Origin: Ascidia mentula
Taxonomy: Eukaryota > Chordata > Ascidiacea > Phlebobranchia > Ascidiidae
Direction of reading: 5' to 3'
NCBI GenBank assembly: GCA_947561715.1
Contig: OX387200.1
Coordinates: forward strand, 19,346,501-19,410,500
Length of the DNA stretch: 64,000 nucleotides
Below are positions 27,701-42,700 of this stretch, one piece after another (position 1 is the stretch's first letter; every line of letters starts with the position of its first letter). The notes below the pieces were generated by a model. That model was not told where the DNA came from, ran no database searches, and saw nothing but the letters and a program-made list of their open reading frames with translations. The translations under genes were made by a program, and so were the position numbers.

Positions 27701-30700
27701 TTTTATTAACTTTTCGTCCAAAGTTTTGCCATCCATATGCCCAAGCTACAATGGACCACGTTCAATGGATTGTTTAAAAGAGGTTTGGGCTTCTGCTGGA
27801 TGTTTACCAGAGGGTGAGGAATATCCAGGAAATCTTATTGCTTCTGAAGTTGAGAGATTATCCGGCTTGGATTATCGGTGAGTCAGCAAAAATGAATGTT
27901 CATTTAGTGCTTGTATGCATTTACACCAAACTTATGTCGTACACAGCTCAAACATTTTTACCAAATATTTACATTGACCTTTTGTTAAGAACACTTGTAT
28001 CTGAAATGGAAGATATAAAAACAGATGCTGACAGTGGATCATTTAAAGGACAATTAAGCTGTTTTGGAATAGGTAGAGTTTGGTATTCATTTATGTCGAC
28101 AATGAAAATCTACTGTAACGTTTAGGTTTGCCAAACCTCTGTCCTACATATGGAGGTCCACACTCCATGGATTGTCTCAAAAAGGTCTGGTCTTCTGTTG
28201 GATGTTTGCCTGCAGGGAATGAATATCCTGGGAAACTTTCGGATCCTGAATTTTCTATTTTGTCGAATCTTACATACAGGTGTCTGTTTTGTCAATGCAT
28301 ATATTTACACTTTCATTAGTATATGTATTGTGTTTGATTTGATTCAGTTCTGGGGAAAAGTGAATGTTTGTATGTTTTTCAGGGTTTTGTTGAATCGAAT
28401 GAAGAAAACCAAATCTGACGCAGATAGTGGAGATGCATCAGAAGTTCTTGCATGTTTCGGAGCTGGTAAACTTCACATAATAAGAAAAACTTTTATAATA
28501 AATCCAAAATTTTCCACAGTACTTCCCACTTCCTGTACAAAATTTAGTGGACCACATTCTTTAGATTGTTTAAAATCTGTTTGGAATTTGGTTGGTTGTT
28601 TACCAGAGGGTGCAGAATATCCAGATAAGTTGACTACCTCCCAGAGAAATACTCTCTCAAAAATGACTTATACGTAATTTTATTTTTGTTAACCTTTTGT
28701 AAAAGTTTTATAGGTAAGTTAACATTGTTTTTGTTTTTTTCACAGAAATCTTGTGGCCGACATGAATTCAACAAAGACTGAAGCTGATACTGGTAATAAC
28801 AATGCCCAAACAAACTGCTTTGGGATAGGTATGTATGTCATTTTAGTCTTGTTATTTTCTATTTGCAACAACATAGTATGATATTTGTGTAATGGTAAGG
28901 TTTTTAAAGATTCTTGTGTACATGACTATATTAAAGGATCCTACTAGGTTTAACTTTAAAACAGAGGTTCTTAAACTTATTAGGTTCTTGTGTAATCCTT
29001 TAGATCTTTTATGACACTCCCTAATTTATTATTATTGTCAAATCAATGGTTTTTAAAATGTTGTAACAGAATAAGTCCTTTCATAAGAATGTTGGTAATT
29101 GGTTCATTTCTTGAAAAATCCTGGTTTAATTCATGGATTTTTTTTGTAAATGCCCAAAATTCATGAGCCTACTTTCAGTAGTTTTGTTGTTGTACTTCTT
29201 TGAACTACCTCTTTTGAAAAGATTTGCCTGGTGTTTGTCCAACCTTCAATGGACCACATTCAATGGAATGTCTGAATAAGGTTTGGACTTCTGTTGGTTG
29301 TGTACCAGAGGGTGAAGAATATCCAGAAAAACTTATTGATTCAAAAGTTAAGAGATTGTCTGGCTTGGCGTACACGTGAGTCAACGGTGGTCAATGTATT
29401 TTTTTCCTGTTTGAACACAAATTTTGAAAACGGATTTTTATGGTCCATAGCCTAAATATTTGGGCTAGAATTTATACTAAACTTTTATATAAAGGAAACT
29501 AGTTTCTGAAATGGAAACTGTCAAAGCATCGGCTGATGGTGGATCAGTTACTGGACAACTAAATTGTTTTGGGATAGGTTTGGTTTCACATTCTTATCAA
29601 TAAATTGTGGGGACACTAACTATCTGATGTAAATTATAGATTTGCCAAAAAGTTGTCCTACATATAAAGGTCCACATGCCATGAATTGTATCAAATCTGT
29701 CTGGTCTTCTGTTGGATGTTTGCCTGATGGAACTGAATATCCTGAGAAACTCTCAAATCATGAAATTGATGTTTTGTCAGACCTTACATACAAGTGAATT
29801 TTGTGTAAATTGTTATTTATTTAACAAAAACATTATTGTAACAATTTAGTCTAGCAAAGTTTAGGAAATAATGCATTAAAGCAACTTATGTTTTTGGTCT
29901 TGATTAACTCCAAATAACCCTTGTAACATGCTAATATTTACCCAATGTTTCTTGAATTTGTTGTAAAATTTTTTGAGAAAAGCTTTTGTGATATTTTTTT
30001 CAGTTTAAAGAAAACTTTGGTTTGTTTGTAGGAAATGCTAAACGTTTTGTATTGTTGTAGGGAATTATTAAATCAAATGAACACAACCAAAGTAGCAGCC
30101 GATAATGGAGATGCATCAGAAGTACTTGCATGTTTTGGAACTGGTAAACCTCACTTGACACTAAAGACTCTTATATTCAAAATTTAACGTTTTCTGCAGT
30201 ACTTCCCACTTTCTGTACAACTTTCACTGGTCCACATTCTTTGGATTGTCTGAAATCTGTTTGGAATTTGGTTGGTTGTTTACCTGAGGGTGCAGAATAC
30301 CCAGACAATTTGACTTTCTCCCAGAGGGATGATCTCTCAAAAATGACTTACATGTAATTTTGTTTTTTCCGGAGCATTTAAAATTATGTTCTAATCTTTT
30401 TTGTTTCTTTGCACAGAAATCTTGTGGCCAACATGAATTCAACCAAGACTGATGCTGATGGAGGGAATAATATTGACCAAAATAATTGTTATGGGATAGG
30501 TATTTAATACAACTTACCCTTTTTATTTTGTTGAGTGCAATTTAATAGAATAATAACTTATTGACTGGGAAGGTTTGGCATTTTTGTGATGTTGATTTTG
30601 TTTTTCTGTCTGTTTTTTTTTCTGTTTTTCTGTCTATTAAAACCATACTTTATCCTGTTCAATTTGGTTACAAACACATGACTTATTCCTTTACAATGGC

Positions 30701-33700
30701 AATTTAATTGATCAAAACTTTTACTACCCAAGCATGTGTTCAATCAAGATTGCTGAGTAAAGTGGAAAAATGCAACAGATTTGGTTTATCTGGGTTCAGT
30801 TTGTCCATATTAGATGGTGTTCCAGATTGTATGAAGATATTTCTGTCTTGTCTAGTGTTGTGTAGTTAGAAGGATATTAGTAAAAGTAACTGTAATTTTT
30901 GGGCAACTAATACATCTTAGTAGCATCAAGATCAGAAAAAGGCCTGTGACACATTTTTTTTAACCTTGGTCGCTGCAAAAAATTGGGATAAAATGATGAC
31001 AGTTAGTAATAATTATTAAGAAAGTTGTAGGTAGAGAACTATGCAGTTAAACTAGAATCCAAACCACACATATTTGTTATGAATAAACATGAATTATACT
31101 GAGTTATTTATACGAATACAAAGTACAAGACACAAAATTCACTTCAATTCTGATTCTTATATATAAAACAAGCAATTCTTATCTGAAATTAGCATTGATC
31201 CAGAATTCTTTTTCAGATTGTTGATACCAGCCATATTGCATTTTAATTAAACTGTTCTCCTGGCACATTTAAACCTAACGTTTTTTAACAAGCATTTCTC
31301 CTAATGAATAAAAGTTACATTTATTTGTGTTACTAGAGCAGGTTAGTTAAAATTATTTTCACCTATATTGTCATGAAATTTTGCGCAGTTTCCGATAAAC
31401 AGAGTTCAGATTAACCAAGTTCTCTTGCATTGGAGTGACATATGCCAAAGACTTTTTGAGAATGTTTTTTAGTTAAAGATTATAGATTTGTGTACAATAA
31501 GATTATGCTTGTATGGTTATTTTAATTAATTGTTTGTCCAAAGTTTTGCCATCCATTTGCCCAAGCTACAATGGACCTTATTCAATGGATTGTTTGAAAG
31601 AGGTTTGGGCTTTAGCTGGTTGTATACCAGAGGGTGAAGAATATCCAGAAAAACGTATTGATTCTGAACTGAACAGATTGTCCAGTTTGAAATACCGGTG
31701 AGACAGCAAAAATGTGTGCTCATTTATTGCATGCACGTATTTACATAAAATTTCAAAAGTTGTACGTAGCTCTAATGTTTATAGCAAATATTTACATTGA
31801 CCTTTTCTTGTTTAGGAAACTTCTATCCGAAATGGAAGATATAAAAACAGATGCTGACAGTGATTCGCGTACTGGACAACTAAGCTGTTTTGGAATAGGT
31901 TGGATTTGGTATTTATATATGGTATATGATGACACTGACTATCTGGTGTAACGTTTAGATTTGCCACCAAGTTGTCCCACATACGGAGGTCCGCACTCCA
32001 TGGATTGCCTTAAAAAGGTCTGGTCTTCTGTTGGATGTTTACCTGCAGGGGATGGATATCCTGAGAAACTTTCTGATCCTGAATTTGATTTTTTGTCAGA
32101 ACGTCCTTACAGGTGGCTGTTTTGTCAAAGTTTAAAATTTTATGTGTCATGTGTGCTTAGTTTTAGTTTTGGGATAAACTGAATGTGTGTTTTTTTTTCA
32201 GGGTTTTGTTGAATCGAATGAACAAAACCAAATCAGACGCAGATAATGGAGATGCATCAGAAATGCTTGCATGTTTTGGAGCTGGTAAACATCACATAAT
32301 AACAAAAAAAAAATAATAAAAATTTAATTTTTCCACAGTACTTCCTACTTCCTGTGCAACATTTAGTGGACCACATTCTTTAAATTGTCTAAGATCTGTT
32401 TGGAAATCTGTTGGTTGTTTACCTGAGGGTGCAGAATATCCAGACAAGTTGACTCCCACCCAGAGAAATACTCTCTCAAAAATGACTTATACGTAATTTA
32501 TTTTTGTTGACCATTTGAAAAAGATTTATTGGTAAATTAACACTTTTTTGTTTCTTTGCACAGAAATCTTGTGGCCAAAATGAATTTAACCAAGACAGAT
32601 GCTGATACTGGAAATAACATTACCCAAGCCAATTGCTATGGGACATGTATGTGGAATATTACAAAACTATGTATCTTGCTAGCAAACTTTGAAATAGAGG
32701 ATCCTAAATTTATTAGTGTCGTGCAACATCCTCCAGATATGTTTGCGGCACTCCTTATTTGAAAATTATTGTCAAATCAATGTACTTTGAAACATTGTTA
32801 CAGAATAAGTCTTACTTTGATTCATGAAATTGTTTTGTAAATGACCATAATTCAAGAGCCTACTTTTGGTATTGTTGTTTTTAAACTACGTCTTTTAAAA
32901 AGCTTTGCCAGCTGTTTGTCCAACCTTCAATGGACCACATTCGATGAATTGTCTAAAAAGTGTTTGGACTTTTGCTGGGTGTTTACCAGAGGGTGAAGAT
33001 TATCCTGAAAAACGTATTCGTTCTGAAGTTAACAGATTGTCTGGATTGGCATACACGTGAGTCAATGAATGTCGAAATATTTGTTTCTTGTTTAAACATA
33101 AATTTTAGTGATGTGTTGCGCCGGATCTGGGTACCCGGCCCCGGCCGGATATTGACCAATTTTCAATAACCGGACCCAGTCGGATAATACACTTAATTTT
33201 ACCGGATATAGTTGGGAAAGCATTTTTGTCCTAAAAGCGGACAAACATTTCGCAAATTACTCGTTTTTGGGACCCAGTCTGTTATACTTGCCGACGTAAG
33301 ATTTTTGTGTTATTTGTTATTAAGGTTTTTTGTGACTTGTTATACCACATTAATAAATGCCCATCGTTTATTTGTTTCGCTCATGACAGGCTAACCTTAA
33401 CATAGCATTCTGTTTGGCAATCAAACATTTTTGCCATACCGATAAAATACACGAATCAGTGTTAACAAACTGCCGGATCCAAATTATCCGGCCGGATTTG
33501 ATTGATGACTATCCGGATCCGGCCGGGCCGGATAATTTGGAACTGGGAACATCACTAATAAATTTTGAAACAGATTTAAATCATACGTAGCTTGCATATA
33601 TTTGCTAGACTTCACTTTTATATAAAGGACATTAGTTTCTGAAATGGAAGGTGTTAAAGCATCAGCTGATGGTGGATCAAGTACTGCACAACTAAATTGT

Positions 33701-36700
33701 TTTGGAACAGGTTAGTTGGGTTGGGTATTTTTATATCTATATATTTTGAGGACATTAACTATCTGTTGTAATGTTTAGATTTGCCAAAAAGTTGTCCTGC
33801 ATATAATGGTCCACACTCTGATGCTTGTCTGAAAATTGTCTGGTCTTCTGTTGGATGTTTGCCTGCTGGAACTGAATATCCTGATAAACTCTCAAATTCT
33901 GAAATTACTGCTTTGTCAAAACTTACTTACAGGTGAATATTTTGGTGATATTCATCATATTTATATATTTGTATTATTGCATGTGTCTCTTATGAGACAA
34001 CTCTAATGATGACAAATTTGTCTGACCAAATTTTGGAATTATGGCATTAAGACCACTTCATTGTTATGGACTTGATTAACTCTTAAGATAACCCTTATAC
34101 ATCCTTCTTTTCTTCCGATGTGTGTTTAATTTGTTGTAAAGATATTTTTTTTTGATAAATGCTTACGCGATATTTTCTCAGTTTAAAGAAAATAGGTTTG
34201 TTTGTTGGGAAAACTAAATGTTTTTTTAGGAATTTATTAAATCAAATGAACACAACCAAAGTAGCAGCTGATAATGGAGATGCATCAAAAGTACTTGCAT
34301 GTTTTGGAACTGGTAAAGATCACTTGAGATAAAAGACTCTTTTTTTAGAATTTAATGTTTTCCACAGAACTTGCTACTTCCTGTACAACATTTGGTGGAC
34401 CACATTCTCTGGATTGTCTGAAATCTGTTTGGGATTTGGTTGGTTGTTTACCTGAGGGTGCAGAATATCCAGACAAGTTGACTCCCACCCAGAGAAATAC
34501 TCTCTCAAAAATGACTTATACGTAATTTTGTTTTCTGCAGCATTTAAAATTATATTCTAATCTTCTTTGTTTCGTTGCACAGAAATCTTGTGACCAAAAT
34601 GAACTCAACCAAGACTAATGCCGATGGAGGAAATAACATTGACCAAAATAGTTGCTATGGAATAGGTATTCATACAGTTTCCTCCCTGTCATGAAAGTGA
34701 TCAATTAGTAATCTCTTGCTTCAAATAGCCATAACAACCCTAAACTAGCACGAGGATTTCTCCTAAAAAGGGACAAAAGCAACCAAATTCACAAACCGAC
34801 TGCGACCTCGTCAGCGCCAATGAAAACAACGTGTCAGGCTTTTTTACTGACGTCATGCCTCCGTGAGGACTTCTAAGCAGACAATGCTATGACCAATCTC
34901 CACAATCAACCCTAAATTGCCATCAGTCACATCCGTTTAAAAATTAACTAACGTTTCGTACATGATTTAATTAAATCTAAACAACACTTTCAAATTCACC
35001 TGTCACCTTTTTTTGTGCAGACGGTGCTCTGAACATCATAAACTCAATAAAAAAATATCGACATGGCCACTAACGTCAGGCGTATGCTTATTAACAATAA
35101 ACGTTTCACATGCGCAAAACATGAAGTCGACACAACAAATTCATGAGAAAAACAAACTGTCCAAACCTGAAATTGACCAAACTGAAAACTCTGACTGACA
35201 AAAACACAACAAAACTGCAAAAGATCGCTCGTGGGCACCAAAAAGAGAATTTTGATGCCTTAAAGCCACAAACTCGGTGCACCAATTCGAATGTTGCGAC
35301 CTATTATGTCAAATATGAGTCTCGAATTTGGTCTTAACAATTTTATTTATGATCGATGGGAATCCTATTTGATTAGCGCATTTGACATTAGATCGCACGT
35401 GAGTTCTAATTGTTGTGTTTTCCTAACCTGACTTTACTTAACTCTCGATGCAAACACTACACCAATATTTATTTACCACGAACAATTTTGGATACGAAAT
35501 TAACATGCCCAATTATACCAACGCCAAACTGAGTGAATTTATGCCCAAACGTCCAGACAGAATTGAACAAAACCGAATTACAAAATAGTAACCCCTAACT
35601 CGCGCACACTGCAAACCACGCACACTCATTATATAAAGCGAGAATACAAAAGACCAATGATCAGCGGACAGTTTAACAAAAACAGGTTGTTTGAAAGACG
35701 ATACAGGACAGTCACACAAGAAAACGTCTAGCGTCTTAAAAACGCCTTTCATCTCTTATAGCTACCACACCAAACACTTCACACTGGCCAATGAAATCAC
35801 TTGACAACGCAACAGTTGCTTTAAAACTACACAAGTCTTAACATTAATATGACACCAAAACAGTTGAGAAACAGTTGGAAAGGACACATAGGACACAAAT
35901 CACGTGAATACACAACCGTTGCTAACGCTACAGTTTGAAATGAACACGCCTGGCAAGACGACCTACTTATGACTTTACCCAACCCAATGATGAGAAATTC
36001 CGAACAATGACTTACTGGCCATGCAACCTACTTCCATAAATGCACATTGTTATGTAACGTAAAATTACGTCACAAGTTGTTAATTGCCATGGCGTAGATT
36101 ATTAAATTATATGCAAGAAAGGTGTTTTCATCATGTCAAAATTTTGTGATATTGGTAAATTTTGTGAATATTTAGTAAAAAATTGACATCAACTTTTGGT
36201 TCATAACCTTAAATTTATCATGCATTTGCCTAATACCTAATATTCATTACCTTCATTTTCTAGGATTGTGGTTGTACTAACTTTTTGTCATTTCCTTTTT
36301 TAATAAAGCTTTGCCAAATGTTTGCCCAAATTACAATGGACCACATTCAATGGATTGTTTAAAAGAGGTTTGGGCTTCTGCTGGTTGTTTACCAGAGGGT
36401 GAAGAATATCCACCAAACCTTGTTGATTCAAAATTTCTCAAATTATCTGGTTCAGATTACCGGCAAGTCAATGGTTTTCAAAGTATTGTTGCTGATAGTG
36501 CATAATATGAAAAAATAATAATTTTGTATAAAGGACGCTAGTATCTGAAATGAAAAATATCAAGGCAGATGCTGACAGTGGATCACCTACTGGGCAACTA
36601 AAATGTTTTGGAATAGGTTGGCTTCATATATAACTTTTCATATTATCCCATGCACCCTTCCAATTTGTGATGTTGTAGCTAGAAAATACAACTATCCTAT

Positions 36701-39700
36701 TATACTACATGTTTATGGTTACTTGTATGGTGTAACATTAGATTTGCCATCAAATTGCCCTACGTATAATGGTCCTCATTCTATGGATTGTCTCAAAATT
36801 GTCTGGTCTTCTGTTGGATGTTTGTCTGAAGGAAATGAATATCCTGATAAACTCTCAAATACAGCAATTGATGATTTGTCAGGCCTTACTTACAGGTAAC
36901 TTTTTATTGATAAGTAACACAATTATGTAGTAATGCAAGTGTCAACCATCATTATTCTTCTTTAGAGTCACATTAGTTTTACAAAGGTATTGTAATATCC
37001 TTGCAAACAATCCTCATCACTTTAAAACTAAATTAATGTAAAAGTAGAACACTTACTGCCTTACCATAAGTTTCTCTAAATAAAAAAAAATACATTAGCA
37101 ACAAAATTGCAAAAATGAGGAAATATTTGAGGCGCAGTTTTTGAGATCTACTACTTTCCATTTTTTACTTATCGTCATTTTGCCTTGACTGCATTTTACT
37201 CTGAAAATGATTGTAGTACAACAATTAAAACATTTCTATCATGAAATTCTCAACTATTGCATTGACTACTTTGTTTTTATTGAAGATTTACAAAACCGCC
37301 AGTTATGCTCCTACATACCGTATTTGCTCCATTGTAAGCCGCCGCCTACATTATTTAATGTCGTGCCTATTTTTTGTCTGCGCTCTGTATTTTGATGAAA
37401 TTTACCATCAACTCGCTCCATCGTACCAATATATTTTATTGCTCAAGATTGTTGACGTATCTCACAATTTTGAAGGACAGATGTGTTGGCAATTATTGTT
37501 GTGAAGCGCCTAAGTTTGTCTTTAACATTAACATGCGGCTTACATTCAAGGGTGGCTCATATTATTTTTTAACACCGTGGGCATGCACCTTACAATCAAG
37601 GGCGGCTAGCAATCTTGCAAATACAGTATATATAAAGAACTTTGATCAAAAGGACTTTTTTGAACCTGCAAACATCTAAAAATTTGTTTCTCAGAATGAT
37701 CTGAATATTTTTATCATGCAGTGACTTGTTAAATCGAATGACCAAAACCAAGTCTGATGCAGATAATGGAGATGCATCAGAGCTGCTTGCTTGTTTTGGA
37801 ATTGGTAAACCTTTATTATTTTGCACAAATGTTTTTTAATGTGCATTTATTTTACTTTAGTTCTTTCTGGTTCTTGTACAACCATGGTTGGTCCCCATTC
37901 CTTAGGTTGTTTAAAAGCTGTTTGGAATTTTGTTGGTTGTTCAATACAAGGGGCAGAGCATCCTGATAAGTTAACTCCTGCCAAAAGACAAACACTCTCA
38001 AAAATGAATTATATGTAAGTTTAGCATTTAAAGCAAATTTGAAATTCTGCAAAAGAATGTTGTTTCTTTTGTAAAGAGATCTTGTGGCCGACATGAATTC
38101 AACAAAGACTGATGCTGATGCTGGGGATAACAATGCCCAAACAAATTGCTATGGGATAGGTATTTATACAATTTGATTCTTGACATTAATTGACCGCATT
38201 GGGATGAAGTTATGACTACTGTATGAGGAACATTTGTTTTTGAATTTTGTTTTTTATCTTTGAATCTAAATCATTTTGTGTTTGACCTGAAGTTAGTGAT
38301 CAATTTAACCTATTGATGCACAACGGCAATTTATGCCAAAAAGCTCCGACTAACTGAAGAGAATATATTTAATTGAAGTTAAGCCTTGCATGCTTATTTC
38401 TTTGGGCACATACTTTTTGTTCGAAATTCAAGAATATGTAAGATTATGGATGTATGACTTATAATTTTTATGTTTATGAAGTTTTGACAGCTGTTTGTCC
38501 AAATTTTAATGGACCACATTCAAGGGATTGTCTAAAAGAGGTTTGGTCTTCTGCTGGTTGTTTACCAGAGGGTGAAGAATATCCACCAAAACTTGTTGAT
38601 ACACAATTTAACAGATTATCCGGGTTGGATTACCGGTGAGTCAACATTGATGCATTATTTTTTGCCTTTCCATGTGAATTTGAAACCAATTCAAGTCATA
38701 CATTACATAATTGTGCTTGCTAAGTTATTACTTTTATTTTGATATTAAGGGCACTAGTATCTGAAATGGAAGGTGTTAAAGCATCAGCTGATAATGGATC
38801 ACGTAGTGGACAATTAAACTGCTTCGGAATAGGTTGGGTTTGGCATTCTTACATATATATATATTATGGACACTAACTATTTGGTGTAACTTTAAGATTT
38901 GCCAAACACATGTCCTACTTATGGAGGTCCGCATTCCAGGGATTGTCTCAAATTTGTCTGGAATTCTGTTGGATGTTTGCCTGCTGGAACTAAATATCCT
39001 GAGAAACTATCAAATACTGAAACTTCTGCTTTGTCAAGGCTTACTTACAAGTGAATTTTGTTTTGATTGTAATGCATTTAACAAAAGCGTTATGTCACAA
39101 TTCTGTGTAACTAAATTTTGGAAATTTTGTGTAAATGTGACATATATTATCATGAGCATTCTGATTAACTCTAAGATAACCTTTATAACATGATAATCTT
39201 GGCTCAGTGAGTCTCAAATATGTTGTAAAGATATATATTTTATTGATAAAAGCTTTTGTGAGGTTTCTTTCAGTTTCATGACGACAAAAGTTTGTTTGTT
39301 GAGTAAACTAAATGTTTTTTTTAGGAAATTATTAAATCAAATGAACACAACTAAAACAAAAGCTGATAATGGAGATGCATCAGAAGTACTTGCATGTTTT
39401 GGAACTGGTAAACCTCACTTGCCAGTAAGGACTCTTTTTTTGAGAATTTAATGTTTTCTGCAGTACTTCCTACTTCCTGTACAACATTTAGTGGACCACA
39501 TTCTTTGGATTGTCTGAAATCTGTTTGGGATTTGGTTGGTTGTTTACCTGAGGGTGCAGAATATCCAGACAAGTTGACTCCCACCCAGAGAAATACTTTC
39601 TCAAAAATGACTTATATGTAATTTATTTTTGTTGACCATTTGTAAAAGATTTATTGGTAAGTTAACATTGTTTTGTTTCTTTGCACAGAAATCTTGTGGC

Positions 39701-42700
39701 CAAAATGAATTTGACCAAAACTGAAGCTGACACCGGGAATGACATTGACCAAAATAATTGCTATGGAATAGGTGTGAATTACAACTTTAACTTCTTCATT
39801 TGTTTATTGCATTGAGATAGAACTGTATCCTATGTATGAGATGTTTTTTTTTCAAAAGTGATCTTAATAAATCACATCTAAGACATTTTATTATCTTTGA
39901 TAAAAGCCATAAAAAAAACATATTTTTCTAACCTTGCTAAAAACTTGGGATTATATCACATGCGAAAGACATTTAGTAGTCAATAATAAAAGTTTTTGGT
40001 AGAGAACTATGCAGTTAAACAAAAATCCAACCACACATACTTGTTTCGAATAAAAAATGAATTGATCAGGGTTTTTATGTATAAATGCATGGTAGAGGTG
40101 GAAAAGTCACTTAATTTCTGATTCTTATGTGTAAAACAAGCAATATTTACCTAGGATTGGCAATGATCCAGAATTAATATTTCTGATTATGAAAAGCTTT
40201 TGTTGCGAAAATTGTATTTACCTTTAACTTCATAAAACATTTAACAGTTTCAGTTGAACAAAATATAGATTATCCCAGCCCTGTAGTATTTGGTTGGAAT
40301 CTGTGAAAAGAGTTTTTGAATTTATGTGCAGTACGATTTTGCTGATGTGCTTATTTTAATTAACATTTTGTCCGAAGCTTTGCCACTCATTTGCCCAAGC
40401 TACAATGGACCACATTCAATGGACTGTTTGAAAGAGGTTTGGGCTTCTGCTGGATGTTTGCCAGAGGGTGAAGAATATCCAGAAAATCTTGTTGATTCTG
40501 AAGTTAACAAATTATACTACTTGGATTACCGGTGAGTCAGTGAAAATGTATGTTCAATTATTGTTTGTTTTTATGTACACAAAATTTGAGCAGTACATGG
40601 CTCAAACGTATTTACTTGGACCCTTTTTCGTTAAGGACACTTGTATCTGAAATGGAAGACATAAAAACAGATGCTGACAATGGATCGCGCACTGGACAAC
40701 TAAGCTGTTTTGGAATAGGTTGGGTTTGGTACTATTGTAAAGTATATGTTGAAACTGATTATCTGGTGTAACTTTTAGATATGCCAAACTCTTGTCCTAC
40801 ATACGGAGGTCCTCACTCTATGGAGTGCCTTAAAATTGTTTGGTCTTCTGTTGGATGTTTACCTTCAGGGGATGGATATCCTGAGAAACTTTCTGATGTT
40901 GAATTTAAGTTTATGTCAGAACGTACTTACAGGTGGCTGTTTTGCCAAAGTTTAAAATTTTATGTATCGTGTGTGCTTAGTTTCAGTTTTGGGATAAACT
41001 GAATATGTGTGTTTTTTTTAAGGGTTTTGTTGAATGGAATGAACAAAACCAAATCAGACGCAGATAATGGAGATGCATCAGAAGTGCTTGCATGTTTTGG
41101 AGCTGGTAAACATCACTTGCTATGAAACGCTCTATTAAAAAATTGTAAATTTTTCCACAGTACTTCCGACTTCCTGTACAACTTTCACTGGTCCACATTC
41201 TTTGGATTGTTTAAAAACTGTTTGGAATTCTGTTGGTTGTTTACCAGAGGGTGGAGAATATCCAGAAAAGTTGACTCCCACCCAGAGAAATACTCTCTCA
41301 AAAATGACTTATACGTAATTTTATTTTTGTTCACCTTTTTGCATAAGTTTTATAGGTAAGTTAACATTTTTTGTTTCTTTCACAGAAATCTTGTGGCCAG
41401 CATGAATTTAACCAAGACTGAAGCTGATACTGGTAATAACAATGCCCAAACAAACTGCTTTGGGATAGGTATGTATGGCATTTTAGTCTTATTATTTTCT
41501 ATTGGCAACAAGGTAGTATGATATTTTTTTAACGATTTGATTTTTGAGGATTTTTGTGAACATGGCTGTAGTTTGTCTTTGACTACTGATGAAGACCATT
41601 TTGTGTGACGCTGGTCATAAATGTTTTTGCCTTTTTGTCCACAATCACAAAATGACTCAAAACTAGCTTTACATAAATTTCATCAAGGTTGGAAATTACT
41701 ACAATAAAACAATTGGATAGTATCTTACAAAACTATATAAAAAGATCTTTCTGGTTGAAACTTTAAAGAAGACTCTCTTAAACTCATTAGGGCTCATCTA
41801 TTTAGAAAACTATTGTCAAATCAATGTATTTAAAACATTGTTACAGAATTATTGTGGGTAATTTGGCTCCTGTCTGGAGAAATAATGGTTTATTTAATAC
41901 AACTGCTTTGTAAATGTTCAGAACTCAAGAGCCTACTGTTAGTAGTGTTGCTTTTATACTTCTTTCCCCAAAAAGATTTGCCTTCTGTTTGTCCAACCTT
42001 CAATGGACCGCATTCGATGGATTGTCTGAATAAGGTTTGGACTTCTGCTGGTTGTTTGCCAGAAGGTGACGATTATCCTGAAAAACTTATTGATTCAAAA
42101 GTTGACAGATTGTCAGATTTGGTGTACACGTGAGTCAACGATGGTCATTGTATTTGTTTCTTGTTTGCACATGAATTTTAAAACAGATTTAAATCGAACT
42201 TAGCTTAAATATTTTGGCTAGAATTCAACTTTACTTTTATGCAAAGGGCACTTGTATCTGAAATGGAAGGTGTTAAAGCATCAGCTGACGGGGGATCAAG
42301 TACCTCACAGCTTAATTGTTTTGGAATAGGTTTAGTTTGTGATTGTTTTATATATATGTTTTTGGACACTAACTATCTGTTGTAACGTTTAGATTTGCCA
42401 TCAAGTTGTTCTACATATGATGGTCCACACTCCGATGCTTGTCTTAAATCTGTCTGGACTTCTGTTGGGTGTTTGCCTTCTGGAAATGAATATCCTGAGA
42501 AACTCTCAAATTTTGAACTTACTGTTTTGTCAAAACTTCCTTACAAGTGAATTTTGTGTCACTTGTGATTGATGTAACAAAAACATCAATTCCTCGAAAC
42601 TAAATTTTGTTGATAAAGTGTTAAAGCAACTTTTATTTTTTTGGACTTGATTAACTCTAAGATAATGTTGATGAAACATGTTAATTATTCCCAATGCTTT

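Larger units (their letters stand above)
13549..38159 (+). repeat. Recent tandem duplication, T4-T9 and T10-T15
   Basis: Copy A about 13549-25162 (11.6 kb) and copy B about 25163-38159 (13.0 kb). Exons and introns correspond one to one at offsets of 11,615-11,636, rising to 13,017 after the 1,385-bp insertion in copy B. Shared details include the family c element with its target duplication and the GC donor. The junction falls at or just after the last exon of T9. Each copy encodes 18 domains. Confidence 0.88.

Noticed and set aside
35040-35110. Endogenous viral or reverse transcriptase fragment in the insertion
   Set aside because: No catalytic motif such as YxDD and no long terminal repeats were seen.
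34690-36074. Gene within the unique insertion (79-codon minus-strand frame at 35513-35752)
   Set aside because: No recognisable motif, no splice or start context, and the length is within chance for this composition.
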